Below, piece by piece: positions 14,001 to 23,193 of a stretch of DNA of 48,457 nt. Positions within the stretch are counted from its first letter, which is position 1. Every line of letters begins with the position of its first letter. The notes under the pieces were generated by a model. That model was not told where the DNA came from, did no database searches, and worked only from the letters and a program-made list of their open reading frames with translations. Position numbers and translations under genes: made by a program. Source of the DNA: a virus; IMG/VR virus record IMGVR_UViG_3300010370_000056, positions 1 through 48,457 of that record. One strand, 5' to 3'.

Positions 14001-14422
14001 ACGTTTATTTGCGAAAGAATCCCGTACCAACTGGTTCCAGCATCAAGTGTAATAAAAGACCACACATTAGTTTTATTTGCAGTTGTTGTCCAACCACCAG
14101 TTCCTGCAGGTGGAGTTGTATTTCCTTGCCATTTCACGGATGCTGGCCAGTTTATAGTGGAGGCAGTAACACCTGGATTTGTAAGGTATAAGACAAAACT
14201 AAAAGCACCTGAAGATGGCATTCCAGTAGTATTAAATGAAAAAGTTACCGCATTATTTGGCAATGTTCCGTACTGTACGTTACCATTTGAAATTGTAATT
14301 GATGGTGTAGAACCTGAGATTGATCCTAAATTGTATGCAAATTCTGTGTAATTGGAAAAAGTAGATGTTAAAATATTTCTACTTTGATCAATGATATCTG
14401 TCCCTGTAATTTTAATTGTCAT
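13997..14422 (-). CDS. Small fibre-like structural protein, paralogue 3 of 3 (141 aa)
   Basis: Begins MTIKITGTDIIDQSRNIL and ends with TNVWSFITLDAGTSWYGILSQ, the same opening and closing motifs as the next two genes. The middle is Thr/Ser/Gly-rich beta sequence with no Cys. This is the layout of repeated tail-fibre head domains. It is separated by two nt from the paralogue upstream. Probably a virion decoration or fibre-tip protein; no known family can be named. Confidence 0.75.
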   Translation of the reverse strand: MTIKITGTDIIDQSRNILTSTFSNYTEFAYNLGSISGSTPSITISNGNVQYGTLPNNAVTFSFNTTGMPSSGAFSFVLYLTNPGVTASTINWPASVKWQGNTTPPAGTGGWTTTANKTNVWSFITLDAGTSWYGILSQINV

Positions 14423-14424
14423 TA

Positions 14425-14862
14425 TTATACGATATTAGGTTGAATAAGGTTTCCATACCAAGTTGTACCATTATTTAATGTTGTAAAAGACCAAATATTT
14501 GTTCTCCCTTGTATGGTTGCACTATTTTGAGTCCAGTCCGGAACAGTTCCTCCTGACCATACTACCGACCCTGGCCAAGCCAATGTCGTATTGTTTGCAG
14601 TTCCAGAGGCATTTGTCAAAATTAAAACAAAACTTGCAGCACCACTTGTGACACCTGTTGTAAATGTAAAAGTGGTTGTTCCTGATGATAGTAAAGTCCC
14701 AGTAAAAACTGTAGCAGTTGATAAATTTAAAGTATTACCTGGCGAAGCATTGGTATTAAGAGTACCTAATGCTGAGGCAGTTTCACTATAATTTTTCAAA
14801 GTAGCTGTTACAATGTTTCTACTCTGATCAATAACATCTGTTCCGGCAATTTGAATTGTCAT
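14425..14862 (-). CDS. Small fibre-like structural protein, paralogue 2 of 3 (145 aa)
   Basis: Begins MTIQIAGTDVIDQSRNIV and ends RTNIWSFTTLNNGTTWYGNLIQ. It shares the GTDxIDQxRNI opening, an NY(T/S)E helix and the NxWSF-xxxGTxWYGN closing motif with its neighbours. The middle (WPGSVVWSGGTVPDW) differs, suggesting a variable exposed face on a conserved frame. Two nt from each neighbour. Confidence 0.75.
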   Translation of the reverse strand: MTIQIAGTDVIDQSRNIVTATLKNYSETASALGTLNTNASPGNTLNLSTATVFTGTLLSSGTTTFTFTTGVTSGAASFVLILTNASGTANNTTLAWPGSVVWSGGTVPDWTQNSATIQGRTNIWSFTTLNNGTTWYGNLIQPNIV

Positions 14863-14864
14863 CG

Positions 14865-15278
14865 TTATGTGTAATTAAAAAGTACGATATTTCCATACCA
14901 AGTAGTTCCATTTGGCGTAAACCAACTCCAAACATCTGTTCTATTTGCTATACCTGTTGAAGCTGGTGCGGACCCTCCTGTCCATTTTAATGTACCTCCA
15001 ACTGGTGCTACCCAACTAACACTATGAACTCCAGTTGCACTTGCTTTTAAAAAGAAAAGAAAACTTGTTGCGCCAGAAACGCCGGGTTGTATAGTAAGAG
15101 ATGGAGCACCTGCCGTCGAAATAGTTCCTGTAAAAATAGATGCAGTCGATAAATCAAGAGTTTGTGATGCTCCAATATTACCAAAATTTGTCACAGTTTC
15201 AGTATAATTTTTCAAAGTGGCAGAAAGAATATTTCTGTTTTGATCAATAATGTCTGTTCCGGCAACTTGAATTGTCAT
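14865..15278 (-). CDS. Small fibre-like structural protein, paralogue 1 of 3 (137 aa)
   Basis: Begins MTIQVAGTDIIDQNRNIL and ends RTDVWSWFTPNGTTWYGNIV, with the same frame as the two genes downstream. It is the first of the tandem set and follows an AATAAATA late-like box in the end of the S74 fibre gene. The three proteins likely occupy related positions on the virion or are alternative receptor-binding tips. Confidence 0.75.
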   Translation of the reverse strand: MTIQVAGTDIIDQNRNILSATLKNYTETVTNFGNIGASQTLDLSTASIFTGTISTAGAPSLTIQPGVSGATSFLFFLKASATGVHSVSWVAPVGGTLKWTGGSAPASTGIANRTDVWSWFTPNGTTWYGNIVLFNYT

Positions 15279-15286
15279 CTTTATTT

Positions 15287-16921
15287 TTATTGATTATTTA
15301 TTTCATTTTTAAGGTTTTCAACCTCTTGAGAAAGTTCTTTAACTGCCTCAATCAGAACGCCAATTAAACCATTGTAATTAACTGTTTTTGGATTTGTATC
15401 ACTTACAAGTTCAGGAAGAACTTCTTCAAGTTCTTGTGCAATCACACCAATAGATGGCTTATGATCTTTCTTCCAATCGAATCTAACACCACGAAGTTCT
15501 GATACAACCTCTAATCCGTTTTCAAATGTTTGAATGTTTTCTTTAAGATTGGCGTCAGATGTTGAGTTGAAATCTGTAGCTGTTGCTACACCTACGACAC
15601 TTAATTGGTTAGCAAAAAGTGTTGAATTAAATGTTCCAATACCAGTAAATGTAGAAACGCCAGAAACATTTAATTGCTTTGTAAATAATGTTGATCCAGT
15701 AACTGTTGCAATACCAGCAAACGTAGAAACGCCAGAAACATTTAATTGCTTTGTAAATAATGTTGATCCAGTAACTGTTGCAATACCAGCAAACGTAGAA
15801 ACGCCAGAAACACTTAACTGACTTATGGTTGCAATTCCTAGACTTGAAATTCCAGTAACATACAAGTTGTCAGTTAAATCTATATTTGTTGTGTTAAGTG
15901 TATTGGTATTACTATTCCATTGTAACGTTGTTTGGTCAATTGAAACTGCGGTTACAATTCCAGTTGTAATATTAGTAAGCAAAATGTTTTGAGTTCCACT
16001 ATTTGCTACTATTAAGGATCCAGTGTTAGCAAGATTTGAGCCATCACCATAAAAAGATGTTGCTGTTACAATACCACCACTAATTGTTACTCCAGTTCCA
16101 ACTTTAAGAATTGTGAAAGTAGAAATACCAGTCGTTGCATTTATATTGCCAGTGACGTTTCCATTAACATTTCCAATTAGAGAACCATAAAAAGAGTTAG
16201 CAGTAACGATGCCTACACTTAGAATTGAAGTATTACTTTGATTCGCAACATCAGTTGGTACAGATGTCCCAATTCCAACGTGAGTTCCCGTGAAAACAAA
16301 ATTATTTGAACCTGCAGTTACTGATCCGTTATTATATTGGACATTATTTGTGGATCCAGCTGGAATTGGAGGAACGCCAGTTAGACCAGATCCATCACCA
16401 AAATAAGTAACAACACCACTTACAGCAGTTATAATTCCAGATGTTATTGTAACACTACCTAAGGTTGATATTCCTAATACATTTAAATCATCAAAATCAT
16501 TTGGAGAAAACTGCAATTCTCTTTCTAGAGATGCTTTTGTGATGGAATCAACAGTTTGAATGCCAGCAAGTGTAATTTGCCCATCGTTTGTATGAAGGAC
16601 TGTGTTGATTCCAATTTGATACGAATTTGCAGTGCTAACTCCACTAATAACTAATCCACCCGTCAAATTAATTCCCGAAGAATTGAGTGTAACAGCAGAA
16701 CCAACAACTGCAGAAGATGTAATGACCGCAGTTGTTGTAGTTGTAACTCCAGTAACTGTTAGAGAAGTAGCTCCAATTCCACCATTAACTTGAAACTTAT
16801 ATAAAGAACTGAGATTAGTGCTACCTATACCAACATTTGCTTTTGCTACATCGGTAAAAATTAACCCATTGTTAACTTCAAGACCGTTCTTAACAATAAA
16901 ATTCTTATTGACTCCAGCCAT
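15287..16921 (-). CDS. Tail fibre with C-terminal S74 intramolecular chaperone (544 aa)
   Basis: Residues 1-440 are Thr/Ser/Gly/Val-rich beta repeats (GVSTFxGIATVTGSTLF units) typical of trimeric fibre shafts. From 451 it carries the Peptidase_S74 auto-cleaving chaperone: S455-D-x-x-L-K460 (TSDANLKENI) gives the Ser-Lys dyad, then LRGVRFDWKKD, IGVIAQELEEVLPELV and a terminal coiled coil VKELSQEVENLKNE. The chaperone trimerises the fibre and is then cut off. A TATAAATA late box and a GGGGAGA ribosome site precede it. Two identical 24-residue repeats lie at the C-terminal end of the shaft, shortly before the S74 domain. Confidence 0.85.
   Translation of the reverse strand: MAGVNKNFIVKNGLEVNNGLIFTDVAKANVGIGSTNLSSLYKFQVNGGIGATSLTVTGVTTTTTAVITSSAVVGSAVTLNSSGINLTGGLVISGVSTANSYQIGINTVLHTNDGQITLAGIQTVDSITKASLERELQFSPNDFDDLNVLGISTLGSVTITSGIITAVSGVVTYFGDGSGLTGVPPIPAGSTNNVQYNNGSVTAGSNNFVFTGTHVGIGTSVPTDVANQSNTSILSVGIVTANSFYGSLIGNVNGNVTGNINATTGISTFTILKVGTGVTISGGIVTATSFYGDGSNLANTGSLIVANSGTQNILLTNITTGIVTAVSIDQTTLQWNSNTNTLNTTNIDLTDNLYVTGISSLGIATISQLSVSGVSTFAGIATVTGSTLFTKQLNVSGVSTFAGIATVTGSTLFTKQLNVSGVSTFTGIGTFNSTLFANQLSVVGVATATDFNSTSDANLKENIQTFENGLEVVSELRGVRFDWKKDHKPSIGVIAQELEEVLPELVSDTNPKTVNYNGLIGVLIEAVKELSQEVENLKNEINNQ
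15295..15302 (-). promoter_or_regulatory. Late-promoter-like box AATAAATA
   Basis: AATAAATAATC on the minus strand about 17 nt before the ATG of the first tandem paralogue (15278). It overlaps the coding end of the S74 fibre. Confidence 0.45.
15659..15802. repeat. Two perfect 72-bp tandem repeats in the fibre gene
   Basis: Copies 15659-15730 and 15731-15802 are identical over 72 bp (24 codons); the start of a third, diverged copy follows at 15803. Each encodes one shaft repeat containing QLNVSGVSTFAGIATVTGST. The identity at synonymous sites indicates a recent duplication. Confidence 0.95.
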
Positions 16922-16952
16922 TGAGGTTCAATCTCCCCTCGATACTTTTTTA

Positions 16953-16960
16953 TATTTATA
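16953..16960 (-). promoter_or_regulatory. Late promoter TATAAATA
   Basis: Perfect late box on the minus strand about 32 nt before the ATG of the S74 fibre gene, followed by a GGGGAGA ribosome-binding site. Confidence 0.75.
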
Positions 16961-19900
16961 CTGAAGTTATAACTAAAGCACCAGAGTTGTTAATAGTGAT
17001 TCTAAATTCACTACCATTTGGAGAAGTTAAAATCAATCCTTGAGTGCTATTTTCTCCTGCCTTAATGTCACCACCAACACTTAACGTACGATTTGGAAGT
17101 GATGTGCCGATACCGACATTGTTGCTAGATCCATAAATTGTGGATCCTACACCAACTTCAATAGTATCAACTGTTACATCCATAGCAGTAGAACTCTTGG
17201 AGACTAATCCAAATCTTCTCCAATCGTTGGTATCAGTATATACCCAACCAAGATAACCACTATTTGTTGGATTTGCATTGAGACTTACATCACCAGGATT
17301 ACTCTGAGTTGTTGGTACTTGAGTGTCAAAAGTAATCTTACGGGATACATCAGCAGTTCCTTGAAGATAAATTGATTTAGCTTCGATTCCCTTCTCAGAG
17401 TTTGATGTAACCTTTTCATTAATAACAATAGGACCGTCAAATTGTGATATCAGAGATTTATCATCGCCACCACTAACGCGAATTGAACGATTAACATTTA
17501 TTTCCAATGGAGAAAGAACATCGAAACCAATATTAATTCCACCCTCTCCAATATCTTGTCCAGTAATTGTTGGAACTGGAGAATCATAAATTTGTTCTTG
17601 GCCTGTAGTTGAATTTAATTTCTTGTTGCCAGTGTAGAAATTACCACGATCATCCATGCCAGTGTAAATGGTAACACCACCATCCAGTTTCACTGCCTGA
17701 GAAAGTAACTGATCTCTTTCTGTTAGAGAACGATCTTGTTTTTCTGGGAATGCAGTGGAATAGTTTCCAGGACCATATCCAAGATATTCAAATGTATGGC
17801 CAGATGCACGAACAATAGAGTTTCTACGTAATTCAACCGGTAATGGATTGATTTTTCTAACAATGGATCCCACAGCATGTGCTTGGCGATTGGTGCCAAG
17901 AACAGACCTAAAGGCATAAATTACACCAGAAGCAGGAGTTGTTTTAATTTTGAAGATTTCGTCATTAATTGAGAAGTAATCACCGATCTTAAATCCAAGA
18001 ATATCAGAATTAGTAATATAAATTGGTGAGGTCTCTAAAGCAGTGGATGTAATTGCTGTTGCGAGAGTTGTTGTAATTCCAGCATAAATTTCGGTTAGTC
18101 TACCTGAAGTTCTTTCGTTTGTTTTTGTGATAAATCCACCTTGAGAAGTCAGTGCATGGCGATATACTTCAATTGTTCCACCAGTTGATGGTGCAGTAGT
18201 ACCAAGTCCAACAATCCTAAATGATGTACTAATACCTGTTGTGGTATTGACTATAACATCATCTACAATATGATCACCATTGTAGATTGTATTTGTAGCA
18301 CCATCAAATTTAACTTTATTTCCAATCTTGAGTCCATGAGCACCAGAGAAGGTTACAACACCAATTTGTGTGGTTCCATTATAAGTGAAAGTGGAAATTC
18401 CAAGAACTTTTCCTGCGGAAATTGCACTCGCATTTGCTGTAGCAGTAATTCCTACACCAGTTGTAGTATAACCTGCGATTGAACTTGATGATTGGACATA
18501 AAGTTCTTTTGGTTGATTCGCATGAATAATCTTATAAAGATTGTTATATTCAGCATACGAATCTGAGGTAATACCAGAAACGCTTATCCCCTCTCCACTT
18601 GGATCATAAACATTTGCTACGGTGATTGATGCACCTGAACCAACAGATCCAATACCACTAAGAGCACAAAGATCACCAACAGAATAGGAAGATCCACCAT
18701 GCATGATTTTAACAGCAGTGACGGTTCCACCTGCACCAACTGTTACGACAGCAGTAGCATTAGATCCTGATGCTCCATTCAAACTTGTAAGACTTGCGTT
18801 ATAATAAGTTCCTGCAACATATCCAGCACCACCAGTCTGAATTCCTACAGAAGTAATTCCAGAGAAACCATGATCTAGTGTAGTATAGATTGTATGAGTG
18901 GTTCCAGAACCAGAGATGACATCGGTGATTCCAAGACCAACATTCAAATCAAGGAATTTATCTTGAATTGTTTGTTTTGATAAACTTTTTTGAGGGTCGT
19001 TAATAACAACCTTACCAATTTGACTTGAAACAGCAAAACACTTTGCAGCCTCTGGATCCGAAACAACATTATCCCTATTTGTTTGTGGATAAAGATTCAA
19101 AATTGGTTGAGATAACTTATAACTTGTAAATGGAGAAACTGTTGGTGAAATTGAACTTTCAATTAATGTGAGATGATAGATGCCATCTTGAACATTACTT
19201 TCATATTTTTGTACTTCAACACTTCTGTAAATCTGATAGGTATTGTTTGTTTTCTTTCTCTTAAAGTAGGGAAGACTCGTATTTCTGGTATTTACATCAC
19301 TTTGGAATTCTCCTGGATCGCTGCCAAGAGTATAACTAAACTGTTTTGTGCTACTGATTCCTGTAATTGTAAATGTACCATTGAAGGCTGAATTTGCAAC
19401 ACCAGTAGTGTTGTTTGCACTCTTGACATTCAGAACCTCAACTTGGGATCCAATAGTCAAATTATGTGGAAGTTCTGTAATAATATTTGCAGTTCCTGAA
19501 CTGTAGTTACATGTTGCAATGAATCCAGGATTTCTTAATTCTGTAGTATTAGAAAGTGTTGCGGATGAGGTATTGAAATATTTTTGAATTTCAGTTGCAT
19601 CAATTCCAAGAGTATCATTTGAAATTTGTAAGACATAACCATCAATTGGTGTTCTTGAGGCTATTGGAGAATCTTTTGGTATGACATAACGAACACGATA
19701 AACAGTGTCCGATACATTTCTAACATCAGGTTTTCTCTTAATATAAGTTCTTGGTGTCGCTGTTTCTGTATAAGTTGTATTCAACAGAGAATAAATTGTA
19801 TTTTCTGTTGATGCGGAGGCAACATTAACATACCATTGCGAATTAGTAGTATCAAATCCTACGGGATGGCCAATGTCTCCCGAATTCTTATCAGATACTC

Positions 19901-22013
19901 TACTTACAACTTTAAGAACACCACCTTTTGTATTAATTGTGAGTGGATTTGAATTGGCAACATCTGTCAATGTCTGTGCAACTCTAACTTGATTTGCATT
20001 TACTCCAGATGTAATTGCATAATAAACTTGGTTTGCATTTAAACCATCTGGAAGATTACCAGTATCGCTTATGATACGAATTGATTCGCCATTTGCAAAA
20101 GTATGATTCGAAGTTAATGTAATAGTATTTGAAGCAATACTATTAATTCCTACTAAAGATCTACCAACTGTGTATGATTTTTCATATGAAAGATTGCTAC
20201 TCGGCATTACAATCCTTGCCGAATATTCTGTGCTTATGCCACTTGAAGTAATCTGAAGATATAATCTATCATTTGGTTTTGCGCCAATTCTATAACCATC
20301 AATAATATTTTCTGGAACCTCATTTTGATTTGTTTTCTGATGCAGATATAATCTGTCAGTTGAACCGATTCCAACGGTATTAGTGCGATCAAGACTTAAA
20401 AATGATATATTTTTTTCCTCTGATTTATTTTCTTGAGGTGAAATGACATGAGTGATATACCCAACATCATCCTTTGAGAACGCATCCTTTCGGAATCCTT
20501 TTGCAATTAAAGCTCTTGCCCCAAAGTTGGAGTTAGAGTTATTAATGGAGAAGTCGCCACCATTTTCAACTTCAAAATGATTTGCATAACCAATCGCAAA
20601 GATCGATACTAATTGAACATAAGCATCGTTGGTTGCTTTGATATGGAAGTTTTCATATGTGGGTTTATAAATTGATCTTGAGTCTGTACTTAGATTTGTA
20701 ACAGTTGTTGAGTCCTCATATTGACCAGTTGTTGAATCATATTTAATAAACGCATTATCATCTTTTTGCAATCCAATTCCAGTGAATTGTGCAACAACCA
20801 TGGACTTAAATCCCGATGCGCTGTTTCCATCGGCCAACAAACCACACATTCCATAAACAGATCTAGATGAAATATTGAAAATATATGGGGATGCAGAAGT
20901 TACGGTGTCAACATTAATGCTTAAGGTCGCTCCTGCTACAGTTGGTAATAGATTTGTTGGAATATTTTGAACTTTATATGTCAGTGTTGTACTATCTACC
21001 GATTCAAATACAACAAATTTTCCGTTATAATCGCTTGATGAAACACCTTGAATTGTGATTGGGGTATCTACATTTACCTCAGGGAATGCCTCTTCTAAGG
21101 TAACTGTAATAGTTGTTGTTCCAGTGACTCCATCTCCAGAACGAATACTTGTGATTCCAACTTCAGCACCTCTTGAACCAACAATGCGATATTCATCAAT
21201 AACAGGTTGAAAATCTTGATCAGCAGATGGATAATCATTAAAAATTTCCCTACCACTGACAGAACCATAACAGATACCAACCTTTTCATAGTACATATCC
21301 AGATCTGTTCGATCTGTTTCATATGTCAAGAATGTATCATTGATATCAACGCCATTTACACCATCAGCATATTCAAAACAAGATAATTTGTGGTGAGAGA
21401 AATTGGGAACAAAGACGTTGGTTGTGTAGTCTTTGTAGCAAGTTCCGTTTGGATCCGCATCAAGAATTGTAAATTGCCAGAAATAACAACCTCCAGTAAT
21501 TCTAAAGATTGCAGATCTTTCAATACCATCATTTTCTGGATTTGGAACATATGTTGGACGAATTCTTGTTTTTCTTAAATCCATACCAACAATAGAAGTT
21601 CCACGAGGAACAATCACACCTCCATGAACACTATTCAACTTATACAGTGTATTGTTTTCCGCAGTTACATCAAAAACCGTATTTAATCCCCATTGAGTTA
21701 AATCATTTGAGGTTGCCCCAGTTCTTAATCTAAAATTATTACTACCATCTGGAATCCATCCTGGACGGTTATCAATGATGTGATCGCCAGGGTATACAAG
21801 AATTGTTGTTTTATTGAATCTATCGTTATTATCGCCACGCTGATAGGAAAATCTTGCTGCTTCTACAAGAGCTCTTTGAATTGTTCTAAATGGTTTTGTC
21901 AGAGAATTTCCCTGGTTCTGAATACTATCAGTTGCATCAATACTACTTGGATCAACGTATAGAATTGTACCACGAACTGATTTCAGAAAATTATCTAAGC
22001 GTGAGAGACCCAT
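16956..22013 (-). CDS. Very large virion structural protein, fibre-like (1685 aa)
   Basis: Starts MGLSRLDNFLKSVRGTILYVD. Residues 35-60 (KPFRTIQRALVEAARFSYQ) followed by TTILVYPGDHIIDNRPGW are typical of the first coils of a pectin-lyase-like right-handed beta-helix. The rest is a long series of beta-rich, Thr/Ser/Asn/Gly segments, and the end (VGIGTSLPNRTLSVGGDIKAG...) resembles fibre tips. No transmembrane or enzymatic motif is seen. Large proteins of this type are common in cyanomyovirus tail-fibre regions. It has its own late promoter (22044-22051) and is the largest gene in the window. Confidence 0.8.
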   Translation of the reverse strand: MGLSRLDNFLKSVRGTILYVDPSSIDATDSIQNQGNSLTKPFRTIQRALVEAARFSYQRGDNNDRFNKTTILVYPGDHIIDNRPGWIPDGSNNFRLRTGATSNDLTQWGLNTVFDVTAENNTLYKLNSVHGGVIVPRGTSIVGMDLRKTRIRPTYVPNPENDGIERSAIFRITGGCYFWQFTILDADPNGTCYKDYTTNVFVPNFSHHKLSCFEYADGVNGVDINDTFLTYETDRTDLDMYYEKVGICYGSVSGREIFNDYPSADQDFQPVIDEYRIVGSRGAEVGITSIRSGDGVTGTTTITVTLEEAFPEVNVDTPITIQGVSSSDYNGKFVVFESVDSTTLTYKVQNIPTNLLPTVAGATLSINVDTVTSASPYIFNISSRSVYGMCGLLADGNSASGFKSMVVAQFTGIGLQKDDNAFIKYDSTTGQYEDSTTVTNLSTDSRSIYKPTYENFHIKATNDAYVQLVSIFAIGYANHFEVENGGDFSINNSNSNFGARALIAKGFRKDAFSKDDVGYITHVISPQENKSEEKNISFLSLDRTNTVGIGSTDRLYLHQKTNQNEVPENIIDGYRIGAKPNDRLYLQITSSGISTEYSARIVMPSSNLSYEKSYTVGRSLVGINSIASNTITLTSNHTFANGESIRIISDTGNLPDGLNANQVYYAITSGVNANQVRVAQTLTDVANSNPLTINTKGGVLKVVSRVSDKNSGDIGHPVGFDTTNSQWYVNVASASTENTIYSLLNTTYTETATPRTYIKRKPDVRNVSDTVYRVRYVIPKDSPIASRTPIDGYVLQISNDTLGIDATEIQKYFNTSSATLSNTTELRNPGFIATCNYSSGTANIITELPHNLTIGSQVEVLNVKSANNTTGVANSAFNGTFTITGISSTKQFSYTLGSDPGEFQSDVNTRNTSLPYFKRKKTNNTYQIYRSVEVQKYESNVQDGIYHLTLIESSISPTVSPFTSYKLSQPILNLYPQTNRDNVVSDPEAAKCFAVSSQIGKVVINDPQKSLSKQTIQDKFLDLNVGLGITDVISGSGTTHTIYTTLDHGFSGITSVGIQTGGAGYVAGTYYNASLTSLNGASGSNATAVVTVGAGGTVTAVKIMHGGSSYSVGDLCALSGIGSVGSGASITVANVYDPSGEGISVSGITSDSYAEYNNLYKIIHANQPKELYVQSSSSIAGYTTTGVGITATANASAISAGKVLGISTFTYNGTTQIGVVTFSGAHGLKIGNKVKFDGATNTIYNGDHIVDDVIVNTTTGISTSFRIVGLGTTAPSTGGTIEVYRHALTSQGGFITKTNERTSGRLTEIYAGITTTLATAITSTALETSPIYITNSDILGFKIGDYFSINDEIFKIKTTPASGVIYAFRSVLGTNRQAHAVGSIVRKINPLPVELRRNSIVRASGHTFEYLGYGPGNYSTAFPEKQDRSLTERDQLLSQAVKLDGGVTIYTGMDDRGNFYTGNKKLNSTTGQEQIYDSPVPTITGQDIGEGGINIGFDVLSPLEINVNRSIRVSGGDDKSLISQFDGPIVINEKVTSNSEKGIEAKSIYLQGTADVSRKITFDTQVPTTQSNPGDVSLNANPTNSGYLGWVYTDTNDWRRFGLVSKSSTAMDVTVDTIEVGVGSTIYGSSNNVGIGTSLPNRTLSVGGDIKAGENSTQGLILTSPNGSEFRITINNSGALVITSV

Positions 22014-22043
22014 CTTATTAAAACTATAGTTTCCGTTATGGAT

Positions 22044-22051
22044 TATTTATC
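22044..22051 (-). promoter_or_regulatory. Late promoter GATAAATA
   Basis: GATAAATAATCC on the minus strand, 30 nt before the ATG of the 1685-residue gene and just past the terminator at 22055-22080. One mismatch from TATAAATA. Confidence 0.65.
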
Positions 22052-22054
22052 ATA

Positions 22055-22080
22055 CAAGAAAACCTCCAATAAGGAGGCTT
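22055..22080 (-). terminator. Rho-independent terminator after the Mom-like gene
   Basis: On the minus strand AAGCCTCC - TTATT - GGAGGTTTTCTT forms a stem of about 8 bp (one G-U) followed by a T-rich tract. It lies 60 nt after the stop of the gene at 22140. The rest of the 126-nt gap 22014-22139 holds only the late promoter. Confidence 0.75.
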
Positions 22081-22139
22081 TCAAGTCACACGGAAGGGCT
22101 TTTTGGTTTTAGTATCGCCATTTATATATTAGCACACTT

Positions 22140-22733
22140 TCATTCTTTCCACAAGAGATTTAAATTTTTATCAAATACCATTACATATCTGTGTTTACGA
22201 CTTCTTTCCTTCCACTCTCCTTCAGAACCTTTTATTTTTCCACGAGAGTGTTTAGTTCCGTCTGTATAGTAGAAATCTTTTCTTGGATCCGTGAGACCTG
22301 CATATTTAAAGTTACAAGCACGATAAATTGTACCAGTATGGTGATTTGAATCAGCATAAGAAATGATTGCTTTAACTTCAGTATCTTTCCGAAGTTTTCT
22401 AATCGCCCGTGACACAAACCAAGAAGTGATGTTATATTCGCATGACTGCGTGTTAGGTTCGATGCAAAGTCTTGAAAGTTCGAAAAGTCCTTGTTGTTCA
22501 TATCGTTCTAATCCAAATGCTCCTACCGCAATTTCGGGTACTGGAAGACCAGTAAAGATGCAAGCACCAAGACAGTCTCCTAATCGAAGAACATCTGTAA
22601 ATGATTTGCGGTAAAGTCCATAGTTGAAACCAGATTTAAAATCTTTAGATTCATCTTTTAGATAATGGTGAGTATAAAGAAGGTCTTTGATTTCTTCTTT
22701 ACTCACCCTATCTATGTAAAACTCAGACTTCAT
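22140..22733 (-). CDS. Mom-like (GNAT-fold) DNA-modification protein (197 aa)
   Basis: The middle and end follow the pattern of the phage Mu Mom family: a charged YIDRVSKEEIKDLLYTHHYLK start, GDCLGACIFTGLPVPEIAVGAFG, FELSRLCIEPN, SWFVSRAIRKLRKD, IISYADSNHHTGTIYRACNFKYAG and a final RSRKHRYVMVF. Mu Mom is a GNAT-fold enzyme that adds a carbamoylmethyl-type group to adenine N6 and protects phage DNA from restriction. If this protein acts likewise, it is an anti-restriction gene. Its start overlaps the previous small gene (ATGA) and a terminator follows. Confidence 0.75.
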   Translation of the reverse strand: MKSEFYIDRVSKEEIKDLLYTHHYLKDESKDFKSGFNYGLYRKSFTDVLRLGDCLGACIFTGLPVPEIAVGAFGLERYEQQGLFELSRLCIEPNTQSCEYNITSWFVSRAIRKLRKDTEVKAIISYADSNHHTGTIYRACNFKYAGLTDPRKDFYYTDGTKHSRGKIKGSEGEWKERSRKHRYVMVFDKNLNLLWKE

Positions 22734-22903
22734 TCGGGTTGCTTACAGTCCAGCATATATTCTACAGTATTTGCTACATCATTCATAGCATCACGAAGAA
22801 ATGGTTGTTGTCCGCTTTCTTGTTTTACAACGGGACGTGTATTATCAGTTAAAGTCCAACGCCACTGTTTCATTTCTGAACAATACCAAAGATTAATTTT
22901 CAT
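22730..22903 (-). CDS. Small hypothetical protein (57 aa)
   Basis: Start at the ATG at 22901-22903 (MKINLWYCSEMKQWRWTL); a longer in-frame extension would run through the whole upstream gene. Aromatic N-terminus, charged middle, helical C-terminus ending in DCKQPE. It overlaps the upstream gene by 11 nt and the Mom-like gene by four. The MKQWRWTL(T) pattern looks like a conserved small phage protein, but I cannot name a family. Confidence 0.7.
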   Translation of the reverse strand: MKINLWYCSEMKQWRWTLTDNTRPVVKQESGQQPFLRDAMNDVANTVEYMLDCKQPE

Positions 22904-23051
22904 GCTTGAAATGCTCCAGTTCGATCCAGTTAAGGAGTGTTTGGAATACTGCAATAGAGGCAGCAGTGCAGTTATCGTCTTTAAGTTTTTGAACATAATA
23001 TTCAAGTGCTTCAATGACCATTTGACGGTCTTGTTGTGAAATAAGTGACAT
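22893..23051 (-). CDS. Small helical hypothetical protein (52 aa)
   Basis: ATG at 23049-23051, TAA at 22893-22895. The sequence MSLISQQDRQMVIEALEYY... is almost entirely amphipathic helix with regular Leu/Ile spacing, and ends in IELEHFKHEN. It lies between tRNA-Thr and the 57-residue gene, which it overlaps by 11 nt. The compact overlap and clean helical pattern support a real gene; function unknown. Confidence 0.65.
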   Translation of the reverse strand: MSLISQQDRQMVIEALEYYVQKLKDDNCTAASIAVFQTLLNWIELEHFKHEN

Positions 23052-23070
23052 TTGGAGTTTTATGAACTCA

Positions 23071-23142
23071 AGCCCCCGATCCGATTTGAACGGACAACCT
23101 TCTCATTACAAGTGAGATGCACTACCGTTGTGCTACAGAGGC
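23071..23142 (-). tRNA. tRNA-Thr (anticodon UGU)
   Basis: A 72-nt cloverleaf on the minus strand: acceptor GCCTCTG with CGGGGGC (two G-U pairs), anticodon stem TCTCA/TGAGA with loop CTTGTAA giving anticodon TGT, and a T-loop TTCAAAT. It has no encoded CCA. UGU reads ACA codons, which are frequent in the AT-rich structural genes here. Confidence 0.9.
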
Positions 23143-23193
23143 GAATGTTGTATTTGATGACAGTTGGTACAACGAACTTCGCACTTTTCCTAT

